Below the pieces are notes generated by a model. That model did no database searches. It had not been told where the DNA came from and was given only the letters and a program-made list of their open reading frames with translations. A program made the translations under genes and the position numbers. This document shows, one piece after another, positions 48,208 through 59,342 of a stretch of DNA of 64,000 bases. Every line of letters begins with the position of its first letter. Within the stretch, counting starts at the first letter, position 1. Source of the stretch: Cocos nucifera. Its lineage: Eukaryota; Streptophyta; Magnoliopsida; Arecales; Arecaceae. Location: positions 62,001 through 126,000 of the forward strand of contig QRFJ01000384.1 of assembly GCA_006176705.1 (NCBI GenBank), written 5' to 3'.

Positions 48208-49353
48208 GGCTCAAACATGGCCATAGATACAAGGACTAAGATACGGGTTGTATGATCATATTTTTGGATTTTTATTAATTAGTATTAGAATCTAGATATT
48301 CACTTCCATTTCAACAAAAATACCTACTTGAAACTATTTGGTTATTCATAAACCATATTCTAGATTATTTTTTAAGTGTTATAGGTGCTGTATTTGTTTA
48401 TTTAAGTATTTTATTAATATACCAGATCTAGTTAATGGTGGTGAAGTATCTTATTAGGTTATCATCCTTTTATCTCTTGCTATCTTTCAAATGCTAAGGA
48501 GTGGCTTAGATTTTGGGTTATGGGCTATATATTGGACATCGTAAAACTGAAGAAGTATTTTTCATTACTCAACATTAGTTTATGAAATAAATTTTATTTT
48601 ACGTTTTGTTAGTATTTTAAAGAGAATGTTTATGAAATTTATCATTTCTTCAATCATTTGCCCCAACTCTTCATTGATTGGGAGATATATTGGATCAAAA
48701 TATTTTTTAAAAAGAAAATTTTTGCTTTGTTTGGCTCATTTGAGAGCTTAAATAACGGAATTTGGCCCTGATTGCTCCATGCAACAAACCATAGAAATCA
48801 AAAAGAATATCTTATTTTGAAACCAAAGCATTTCAATTGGATGTTGTGAAAACAGGATATATATATATGGATTCTAAAAATTTGTCACACAATTTAACTT
48901 CCTAATAATATAGTAGATCTTGCTTATGAACCTTATCCAGTCCTCGTATTGGCTAAAATAGTCCATATCGAGTTTGGTGATTATCTTGAACTGAAAAATG
49001 AGAGGTCAATTTGAAATTATGATAAAATCTAAAATATTGCATAGTCAACGTATATTAAATGTAGGATATTCCCTTCATCTATTGCTTGCACTTATATCTC
49101 AACCAAACACCAAGATACATCTATTCTATCCCTTCCAATGCATAGTGCACAACCAAACAACATATTAGAGCATAACTTTCAGCACTCATGAGGCAAAGCA
49201 AAGTTTGCAAATCAAATGCATTACTTGAATTAATCCATAGTTTTCTACACTACAAGTTCCAGTTTTTGAGAAAGCTAGAGAGGCTTTCTTCATATGGAGT
49301 CCTTAGCTTGGCCTTGCTTCTCTAATATTATTGTTGTTGTTGATATTATTATG

Positions 49354-49428
<75 letters not shown>

Positions 49429-51560
49429 GAGCATAAGTTGGATAGATTTTTAGGTTTGCTTTGGTATGATGGTCCTTGTGTTTGTTTTTGCTTTGTTATA
49501 ACTACTTTTAATTTTTTAAATGTTATAGTGTGGGCTTTTCCATTTTTTATTATAAAAAGATAAACTACCTCATCATTTTACTTTTTATCCATTACAAATT
49601 TTAAAACTAAATTATCTTTGAATAGTTTAATACAAATTAAATGAACTGGGCAAACAATACAAGTATGTTTATACCATGAAATCTTTATAGTATATTATGA
49701 ATCTAATAAGATGTACATACATGTTGATTCAACTGAATTTATTGAATAATTTGAATATATAAAATAATTTTTTTTTTAATGTACTAGTGGTTATTTATTT
49801 GGAGAAACCAATGGGTGGTTGAATTCATGCACCTAGTACATACTTAAAATGCATATTGCAAAATTTGGCTAGCATAATAAATGTGTTTGTATATCCATAT
49901 TTAAACCCTAAAATAGAATTCATTAAGGTGGTTTTCCATTTCTACCCCATAACTTAATTCTCCTAGAAATTACATTATAACCTTAGAGTTACCAAATTCT
50001 AAGCTAATTTAAGGAGAGAAAAAAAAACTCACTTTAGAGTTTATTTCAAAATTTAGCAGCATGCCCATAAATAATTGGAAATAATTTGACCAAAATCATA
50101 AAATATTCTTCTTAGGACTACATTAAAATCCCAAATGAACATAACCACATGCGTGCATGCATGCAGAGAGAGAGGGAGGGTGGTGGGAAGGGGAGGGAGG
50201 CGGGGAGAGAGAGAGAGTTGGACCCTAAGAAATCCATGTGGTACATTGGGAATGTATGCAAAATGATGTAGTAGAGAGTTGGGAATCTATGTCTAGATTG
50301 ATGCTACAAGTATGCTTTAGACTGGTTACAACCCAACAACTACTACTACGTGGGATGTGGATGCCATCGCCAGTTCTATCTTGTGATGATTGTTGGATCG
50401 CCACCTATTGGCCATCCCGTACTAGTTGAGGATGAGCCTAGCTCCATAGCTGAGTTCTCTATTGTAGTGATGGAGGAATTAACCCTCAATGCCCCATACG
50501 GAGGTAACAGAGAAAGATCTTAGAGGGGACAAAAAAATTAGGATGGGAGATCTAGGAGCCTAGTGGCAAGATCTGGATAAACTAAGGCCTTTTTAATATA
50601 GGGATGAAGAACAAGTCCCATAAGAGCCTAATACCCATATTTTCTTTTTATGTTTTTGTTTTCCTCCTCGAACTTTTGGCTTTCATGGATGATGAATGCA
50701 TGCATGATCCCTATATAGATATCATTTATTTAGATGGTTGGTAATGTGGTATTACTCTCATAGAATATTAAATTGCGGTTTTTTCCACCAAATTTAATAG
50801 TTTAATTAGAGGCCTATGATGATGATGTTGAAGCCTTGGATCATCTCAAATGTGAGCTAATTCTCTCTCTCTCTCTATTATTTTTTTCATTTTTGAGGTT
50901 CCCTCCTCTCTAGGTGCTTAATTAGTTCAAAGTGATCAATTCTTAATCTTGAGATGAATATCTAGATTGATTGATTACCTCTCAGCATTGCTAGGGGTTG
51001 GCATAATAAATGTTTTTAATGTTCATACTATAAAGAAATTTGATCTATTTGGTTTGGGATTTTGGAAATCTAATTGTTGTCGTATCTAATATATCATTTT
51101 GCCATTGCTAAATATATAGTTTTACCATTGCTAATATTATTAGCGACATGGCATCCTATAAACTTAAATCTGCATTATTTAATGGATCAGAAAAAAAAAA
51201 ATTCTTGATTAAGTTCGCTGAATTTCGATTAGTTTTGGTTTCTGTCATGGATACTATGGAGCATTACATATGAGCTGATAATAGACATGGATCATATTGA
51301 GTAATTGATTGTCGGATCATTAAATTTCTGATGATTATTTGTTAAAAATAATTTCATCTATATTCTCAAAATCTCTATTTATTTTTTAATTTTAAATAAA
51401 TAAAATATTTAAAAAAATTTTTTAAAAAAATTAGTGATGGCTAATGTTTGTCGCTAAATGTCATCGCTAATAATTATTAGTGATGGCTATAAGTAATTAG
51501 TTAATTTTAATTTTTTTTAAAAAATTATAATTTTTTTAAAAAATTATAATTAAAAAATTG
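48208..51560. repeat. Tandem duplication, unit 2 (truncated)
   Basis: Second copy of 42308-45620, with small indels. It lacks about 50 bp near 43270-43330 and has an expanded ATT array. It includes a decayed CACTA end (about 51033) and its subterminal motifs, then stops before the transposase region. Confidence 0.78.
49358..49428. repeat. (ATT)n microsatellite
   Basis: About 71 bp of uninterrupted ATT repeats. The corresponding place in unit 1 (about 43550-43645) holds shorter, interrupted ATT/GTT runs. The array expanded in unit 2. Confidence 0.9.
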
Positions 51561-52461
51561 AACATAAAATTAAATTTTAAAAAAAAAATGATGCCTTTTA
51601 AAACAAATTCCTCCCCTTGCCCCCTTCTCTAGTTTGTATCAAACCCACCCCCGGCCCCTTGTGTCTGGTTTGTATCAAACCCACCCCCGCCCTCTCAACC
51701 CCTCTCTCATTTGTGTCAAACCCACCCCCTATTCTCTCTCTCACTTTTGCTTGGCAATCGACGGCCATCGATCGGTGGGTCCCCACTCCCCCGCCTCCCC
51801 TAGCAGCCCCTTGCATCGATGGACCCCCGCCCCCCTCTCTCTCTTGCTCTTGCTCTCGCTCAGCGACTGGCGACCGATGGGTCCCCACTTCCCCCATCCC
51901 TAGCGGTGCCCGACATTAAGTTGATGGAACCCTAGCGGTGGCGGTGGCAGCGGCGACGACGGTGGCCCAGTATAGATGGAACCCTAGCCATCATCTAAGC
52001 TTTCCTATTCGACCGCTCCAAGCCTCGCACTCGATCGAGCTTGAGGAAATGGGGGAAAACATAGGAAAAATCATTGAAAGATAATGAAAAGATAGGAAAA
52101 ATTAATAGGTAAGACCTTTCCCCCATGGATTGATCCTTTTTTCAGTCCTTTTTTTATTCATTTCATTCTCTTTTTCTAAGATCTGTGGGGAAGGAGAGAC
52201 CTGAAGGAGAGGGTTCTGTAGGTTTCGATGGGTTTTTTTCTTTTTTTCTTTTTTCTTTTTTTTTTTTTGAGTTCTATGGCGATGTGAGTTGGTACCGATT
52301 TACCAGTTTGTTTTGGACTAAATATCAGTTGCACTCTTTTTATAAAAAAAATTCTTCATTATCAATCATGAAAAAAATTTCACATCCCCTAATGCAGAGA
52401 TTCTACATAAAGCACTTTATGCATCCCTTGGAGCTCTAGCAAAGTTTTGAAATAGAATTAT
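51561..52461. other. C-rich low-complexity region and unassigned sequence
   Basis: At 51630-51735 a TTTGT(A/G)TCAAACCCACCCCC motif occurs three times at ~40-50 bp spacing within a strongly C-rich tract. Open frames on both strands follow from this composition. GATGGAACCCTAGC occurs twice at 51920-51990. The rest to 52461 is AT-rich. No gene can be supported. Confidence 0.5.
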
Positions 52462-53315
52462 TGGTGTAGAATCTAGTTGTCATTGGATCCAGCTGGAGTG
52501 GAGGAGGACGAGGTCGCTACCAGTAACCTGCAAAATAAAGTTTCATCCAGAGTCGGTGGGGGTGGCTCTGACAGGATCCTCCGATGATCAAGTCAGCTCT
52601 TTTGGCCAATAAAAATGGAGTGCTCTGAAATGAGTTCGGCAGAGTTTAGAGAAGGAGAGGAGAGCTTAGAACTTAGAGCAAGCATATCTGGTGGATCCCT
52701 TTTTATAGGCGAAGCTTGATGGTGACAGCTGTAGCTGCCTGATGGCAGGCCACTCGAGGCTGCATGGGGTTCGATGCAGAGAGGATGGTATCGTCAGGCC
52801 GATAGTGACAGCCATACCGTCTGGTAGTGGTGGGCCACTCGAGGTTTGGCGGAGTCTATCATGAAGGAGGCGTCACCTATAGCATCGCCTGTGGTAGACT
52901 GATGGTAACCGTTCATCTAGATTTAATAGCCATGGCTCTGAGAAAGCAGACATTAATTGGTGGACTTCGGCATGCATCAATTCCGGAGGACTTCGGACTC
53001 CTGCAAGAGTTCGGTCGAAGGGAAAGCTCGAAAGGAGTTTGACTCTTGTAGGCATCTAGCTGAAAGAGCGCGGAGGGAGTTCGGCTCTCATGGGCGTCTG
53101 GCTAAAGTTCGACCGTTGAGGAGTTCGGTAGACTGAAGAAGTTCGACAAAGATCAGGCCAGCTGAAAGAGTTCGGTAGGAGCTCGGCCGCTAAGAAGTTC
53201 GATCGACTGAAGGAGTTTGGCTAAGATCCATCCGCTGAAGCTCTTCCGTGGCTACCAATTGCATTAGGCTGAGCATCGAACTGGACTTTGGCAGGAGCGG
53301 GATTTATCCCCAACA
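52462..53315 (-). repeat. 3' LTR of the 3.67 kb element
   Basis: 854 bp, collinear with 55280-56134. It carries short repeated GGAGTTCGGC / GCTGAGGAGTTCGG words in its outer third (about 53030-53240). Confidence 0.85.
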
Positions 53316-53569
53316 ATAGTCTGCCCCACTCTCGAGTTTGAAACTCGAAGGAAGGGAGTGCAGAAAAGGCGACTGCCAAAGTCTTCTTCTGGACTCCGTG
53401 CTAGGTCAGGTTGAAGCTCGGGGGAGATCTCATCTCCAGCCAAAGTTGATGTTGAAGTTGAAGCCCGGGGGAGGTCTCATCTCCAGTCGAGGTTGAAGTA
53501 GATCTCGTCTCCTATGATCGAGGTTGGAGGTTGAGCTCCTCAGGAGCAATATTGTCTACAGTAGTCGAG

Positions 53570-54080
53570 GCTGACTCGGAGGAGATCTCCTCTCCTACAG
53601 CCGAGGTTGACTTAGGGGAGATCTCATCTCTTGCAGCTGAGGTTGATGCGGGTGCTTAGGGGAGATCTTATCTCCTGCAGCTGAGGTTGATGCGGGCACT
53701 CAAGGGAGATCTTATCTTCGACAGCTGAGGTTGGCCCAGACGCTCAGGGGAGATCTTATCTTCTACAGTCGAGGTGATGCGGGAGATTAGGAGAGATCTT
53801 ATCTCCTGCAGTCGATGGCCCGAGTGCTCGGGGGATCTTATCTCCTCAGTCGAGGTTGGCCCAGGCACTCTGGGAAGATCTTATCTCCTACAACCGAGGT
53901 TGTTACGGGCGCTCGGGGGAGATCTTATCTTCTGTAGCCAAGGTTGGCTCGGACCCTCGGGGGAGATCTTATCTCCTATAGTCGAGGTTGTTGCGGGTGC
54001 TCGAAGGAGATCTTATCTCCTGCAGCCAAGGTCGATGTGGGCACTCGAGGGAGATCTTATCTCCTACAGTTGAGGTTGAA
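53570..54080. repeat. Minisatellite, ~45 bp period, with palindromic core
   Basis: About eleven to thirteen degenerate copies of a unit built on GGGGAGATCTTATCTCC followed by TGCAG(C/T)CGAGGTTG and GCGGGCGCTC. The core GGAGATCTTATCTCC is itself a near-perfect inverted repeat, so each unit could form a small hairpin. Period varies with indels. Confidence 0.8.
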
Positions 54081-54515
54081 GGTCTTTGACCTGCTCGTGT
54101 TAGGACGAGGTTCTACTCCTGTTCCTAATACGACCACTATTGACTGCTTCTTTTTTGTCATCGTGTAGTTTTTGCACCAAGAAATAATATTATTGGAACG
54201 AAAGAATTTTACCGAAGGAAAGTTACTGGCAGCACATCCCTGGATTTTCTATGTTTCAGGGTCATGGGGGCGTTGTTTCTCTGAGTTTCCTCGGGTGGTA
54301 AGTCTTGGGCCAGACGATCTCCTCTATCTCATGTTGGCCTTCTCAATTTGGAGCAAGCTTCTCTTGACTCTGATGCTGGAAGATGACAGCCCACCGAAGT
54401 ACCAAGCCCTCAGAGATAGCGTTGATGATTTTGGAAGGCGGTCGATCTTCTTATCGTTCCTCCCTCATTGGTGGTTCTAGCTTTCAAGAGAGGACTTCTT
54501 TGTGTCCTTCAGTCG

Positions 54516-54828
54516 GGACTTCCTTGATGACGAACTCGAGGAGTTCGGGCCTCGCTTGCACTGGGGAGGTCATGAGCGTGGTCGAACTTCATTCCATCCT
54601 CCAGTGAAACCTTTGTTGGGGCTTCCTTGATGACGAGCTTGAGGGAAACTTCGGCCTCACTTGCACTGGGGGAGGTCATGAGCGCAACCGAACTTCATTC
54701 CGTCCTCCAGTAAAACCTTTATCGGGGCTTCCTAGATGACGAGCTTGAGGGGGAGTTCGGCCTCGCTTGCGTTGGGGGAGGTCATGAGCACGGCCGAACT
54801 TCATTCCATCCTCTAGTGAAACCTTCTA
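54516..54828. repeat. Three tandem ~105 bp repeats
   Basis: Units start near 54516, 54618 and 54724 with CTTCCTTGATGACGAGCT and end with TTCATTCC(A/G)TCCTCCAGT. They are inside the LTR element interior. Long frames here reflect the repeats. Confidence 0.82.
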
Positions 54829-55279
54829 GGGGAGAATTTCTACTCTCTGTTTCTCCTTCCTAAGGGCGATTGGTATGCTAGGTTAAATGCTCTTCCTTAA
54901 GGTCGGTTTCTGACATCCTGATGGTGGGTTTGTCGGCAAAGTCACCATTAGAGGCTGCCACATAGCCTACATCATCTCGACAAGGCCACGAACCTGCTGG
55001 ACCAGTAGGTTGAATTGCTCCGCATCTACCATGGCTTTAGGTGGAGCCTGAATTGTCAGAGCTGAAATGAGAGCAGATGGACCTGACACGGAGGCCGTCG
55101 ATCATCGAGTCGAAGCTCTCCTGAGAGGCATTCTTTCTTCGGAAAAGAACTCTAAAGAGGAAGAAGAGAGATCTCCAGAGAGGGAAGAGAAAAGTCATCG
55201 CCAAGTACTCCTTTAAGAACAAGGGGCCTCAAGAACACCTTAAGAATAGAGGTGGCCCTTCTTCTAGCGCCAAATCTAT

Positions 55280-56134
55280 TGGTGCAGAATCTAGTTATCG
55301 TCGGATCCAGTTAGAGTGGAGGAGGATGAGGTCGCTATCGATAACCTATAAAATAAAATTTCATTCGGAGTCGGTGGGGGTGGCTCCGGTAGAACCCTCC
55401 GATGATCAAGTCAGCTCTTCTGACCAACAAAAATGGAGTGCTCTGGAATGAGTTCGGCAGAGTTTAGAGAAGGAGAGGAGAGCATAGAGCTTAGAGCAAG
55501 CGTATCTAGAGGGTCCCTTTTTATAGGCAGAGCTTGATGGTGACAGTTGCAGCTGTCTGATGGTGGGCCGCTCGAGACTGCATGGGATTCGATATGGAGA
55601 GGATGGTATCGTCGGGCCGATGGTGACAACCATACTGTCCGATAGTGGTGGGCCGCTCGAGGTCTGACGGAGTCTGTCATGGAGGGGGGTGCCGCCTGTA
55701 GCATCGTCTGTGGCAGACTGATGGTAACCGTTCGTCTAGATTTAATAGCTATGGCTCTGAGAAAGCAGGCATTAATTGGTGGACTTCGGCATGCATCAAT
55801 TCTAGAGGACTTCAGACTATCGTAAGAGTTTGGCCGAAGGGGAAGCTCGGAAGGAGTTCGACTCCTATAGGCATCTGGTTGGAAGAGCGCGGAGGAAGTT
55901 TGGCTCTTGTGGGCATTCAGTTGGAGTTCGACTGCTGAGGAGTTCGGCAGGCTGAAGAAGTTCGGCAAAGATCAGACTGGCTGAAGGAGTTCGGCAGGAG
56001 CTCGATCGCTGAGGAGTTCGGCCGGCTAAAGGAGTTCGGCTAAGATCCGTCCGCTGAAGCTTTTTCATGGCTACCGGTTGCATTAGGCTGAGCATCGAAC
56101 TGGACTTTGGCAGAAGCGAAGTTTATCCCCAACA
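55280..56134 (-). repeat. 5' LTR of the 3.67 kb element
   Basis: 855 bp. The TATA-like block CCCTTTTTATAGGC (plus strand, about 55515-55530) gives TATAAAAAGGG on the minus strand. A 185-codon minus-strand frame lies wholly inside this LTR and has no domain; I treat it as chance. Confidence 0.85.
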
Positions 56135-59100
56135 AGAATAATTTCATGAAATAGCCCATCACCATCTCATGATATCCTTATTTCAATTAATGGGATTTAA
56201 AGTTCTCATTAAATTCACTACAACAAATTATAGAATTAGCAATATATTTTTACTAGCTGATATAAAAAGTTACTACTATAAGACACTTTTCAAAATAGCA
56301 AATCCAATATAGTAGTGTTGGGACTAAGTTAAATTATGATGTAAAAGTCTCACAAGCTGAAACAAGAAACTGAATTAAATCATAGAGTCTGATCATGAGC
56401 AAGGTCCAAATAATATTGTTCTTGTGATGAGGGATAAATCAATTTTCGATCTTATGGTAAATAAATAGGAGACCATCTTGATATTCTGTAAGTGCCTGTG
56501 ATGGGTGAGGTATATTATAAAGGAATACTTTATGGACTTGGTTCTGAACTTATCCAAGAATTTTCTTGTGCAACCATTATGAGTTATGTTATTTTTACCT
56601 TCTACAGAAAAATAGGGATTCCAGGTTGATAGGTTTAAAAATACTTGCAATTCAGTTTGGAAGCCGATAAATAGAGGACTATTTAGGAGAACTAGTTTAT
56701 TGTTCTCAATTATGTAAAAGCTGACATGGGCACAACATATTAAATCATGAACTAACCAAGTGGTTTAGTTCAAATTGCAAATCTTTATCTACTTTTGAGC
56801 TTTCTTTAATAGAGCTTCATGAAATAAAATTAATATCATTTCCTATACATCATAACAAAATTCGTTTACTCATTATGTACATAAACTTTCTAAAACTTTT
56901 TATAGTATAAAATTATAAAGCTGAAGATCTTTCTCTAACATAAACAAAATTAATATTAGCATGATGTTAGTATGTTAATATAATTTGAATTTGAAAAGAG
57001 TCCCGTTGTTTAAGTTTGAAGTGACATCAGATTGTTAAGATCTTTATACACCTGCGATGAAGTTTTTTAATAGCATATCTGCTCAGGATTTTAGGAAGAC
57101 CTGTTGTTAGGAAATTCAATAGTTTTCTTCAAACCAATGATATAAACTAAAAGCTGATGGGTGCCGATGGATTTTGATTGCTATATTCTTATGGTTGCCT
57201 TCTTATTTTCCTTGATGAGGATCCAAACTAAATAGACAATGAAGGGACTGGCTCCACTGATTGCTATGGCTCTTTTTCTTCTTTCCATATGATGTCTTAA
57301 AGCTAATAGGTGCTGATGGGTTTTAATTGCTATATTCTTATGGTTGTCTTCTTATTTTCCGTGATGATAAACCACACTTTGGCCTATTATGCTTTTGTTG
57401 CTTTCTGTTTCAAATCTATATTTGGTTTTGCCTTCGTATGGTTTTAATTGGATAGTTATCGTCATGGTGCCCAGGAGCCCTATTGCAGCTATTTTTTCTT
57501 ACCAAATGATGTATGTGCTAATGGTAATACATGTTTTCTTGTAATATCAATATGCTATGTTCTTTATCTCCCAGATGATGGTTCACAATTAATTATGTCT
57601 GATGGAAAGTATGCCTTCAATGATGTTTACTGGCATTGCTTTGTTGTGATATCAAACCAAAGTATGCATCTTGGAGTGCTTGCAACTGCATCGCATGCTA
57701 TTTCAATTGGTACTCTATTTTTTTTTGATGTGGTTGTGCTTTAGGTGCAATGGGATGAAGTAACAAATATTCTATGACCGGATAGGATTTTTCCATGAAA
57801 AATCAAACCTTTAAAATATGTTATTAGCTAACTTTTACGTGCTTTTTTTTAAAATTCCATGTTGATATTCTCTATGAGTTAATTTCTTAATTTATTATGG
57901 AGAATAACTCCAAGATAAGGTGGTGTGTGTATATTTTCTTTGTTTCTTAGTGGGTATATTATTTATTAACTTTTGCATTCAGTCTTAACTATCAATGCCT
58001 TAAACTTGTAAATATTGTTATTGATCATTACATACTAGCCTCTTAAAAAATTTCACTTCAGTATCCTTTACTTATTTTTCTTCTTTTGTATTTATTTTAG
58101 ATACATATATAGCTATAGACATAGATTGGAGTTGGTTGAATCTACCAAGGTATTAAAGATTGGTTTATAAGTCTAGAATTTGTATATATATAATACTTAG
58201 ATTCTCATTTTATCCGATATTTATCTTTTCAAGGGCAAGAGTTTGGGAGATGTATTTTGTGAGGGTATTTATTTTTTGTGCAACTGAGCCCAATGCTCTA
58301 TTGCTTGTAAAGAACAACAGCCGAGCTTTAATGAAACATGCTATAGACACTGACATTATTTGGTGGAAAGATTATTTATGTGTCTACATGCATATATTTT
58401 TATTAGTGATTTAAGCTCTAAAATAATATATATTTATATTTTTCTTCTTTTGTAGATTCAAGTCAGGGATATGATGGATGGTGCCAAGAAAAGATAGGGA
58501 TTGTCTTGCTAATAGCTTCATTGGTTGATGAACTCTTAGATTTTGCAAAGTTAATTATTTAGCGTCATCAATTCAAGTTTACTTTATTCTCTTTATAGTA
58601 TAGCAAAAGTGAGCTTAGAACTTATGTATAAAGTGCAGGAGATTAGCTGAAACTTGTTTATTATATGTTTTGAGTTCTAATATTTATTTTCTTTTATATT
58701 TAGAAATTTGATGGTGTATGACCTTGTTCTTTGGATTTTGATGAAACTAAAAAGATAATTAGGATAATTTTTTGAGACTACCACTATATATGTTTAGTTT
58801 TTTTTAATACAATGGTGAAAATTATTTCTTATTTGTAGTTGTTTTATCTCTTTGAAGCTATTAGTCTTCATATATTATTTAGTGGTAAAGGATACTTAAA
58901 TAAGTTATCAATGCACCATTTCTGTTTTTATCTTATTATTACAGATGATCCATATTTTGAAATTGGATAGAACAGTAATATCTAAAAGTTGATTATATAT
59001 CTATATTTTAATATTGATAGTAAAGGTCCATTTATACCCATGCTTTGGTAACTCTCATGAATTTTGATTTATGTGTATTTAATTAACCATAGTTAATAAA

Positions 59101-59342
59101 GGAGGGTATATACTAGATCTATACCCACGTATATACTTTTACCTATGTTAGATGTTACGTAGATAAAGTAGAGGATATACACACGAAAAGAAATAACATG
59201 AGTATAAGCTACACCCACATCGGACATATCCATGTTTAACTAAATGTATGTACCAACATGAGTGTAGGTATATTCTCATATTTTTTAGGCCTTTACTCAT
59301 ATATCTTTCATGTGGGTGTATCTCAGTTTTCTTATAGTACAT
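56135..59342. other. Unassigned AT-rich region with CACTA-like ends
   Basis: CACTACAACAAATTATAG at about 56218 and GTAGTG at about 56314 could bound a ~100 bp CACTA-type miniature. A ~70 bp segment (about 57155-57225) is repeated at 57299-57367. At the right end, repeats built on TACACCCACAT / ATACCCACGTATA (59000-59320) lead to TTTTCTTATAGTA at 59342, which reads outward as a CACTA-like terminus. A 98-codon plus-strand frame at 57448-57744 has no domain I recognise. No gene supported. Confidence 0.4.

Larger units (their letters stand above)
52462..56134 (-). mobile_element. Complete non-autonomous LTR element with two minisatellites (3.67 kb)
   Basis: Two ~855 bp LTRs (52462-53315 and 55280-56134) flank a 1.96 kb interior without gag or pol motifs. 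On the minus strand the LTRs start TGTTGGGGATAAA and end ACCA. A PBS-like TTTGGCGCTAGAAGAAGG follows the 5' LTR, and a purine-rich GAGAGTGGGG precedes the 3' LTR. Flanks GAATTA and GAATAA are a possible 6 bp target duplication with one mismatch. A diverged relative lies at 29849-31031. TRIM/LARD-type. Confidence 0.82.

Noticed and set aside
49294..49563. Isoleucine-rich frame resembling a membrane protein
   Set aside because: The hydrophobic run is a translated ATT microsatellite; the frame differs in the duplicate copy.
51598..51919. Frames of ~90-100 codons in three frames around 51.6-51.9 kb
   Set aside because: Composition-driven in a C-rich repeat; the peptides repeat the DNA motif.
53570..54080. 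CRISPR-like appearance of regularly spaced palindromic repeats
   Set aside because: The units are contiguous and degenerate without unique spacers, and lie inside a plant retroelement.
55411..55968. 185-codon minus-strand frame
   Set aside because: Falls entirely within an LTR and is built from repeated TTCGGC-type words; the equivalent part of the other LTR does not keep it.
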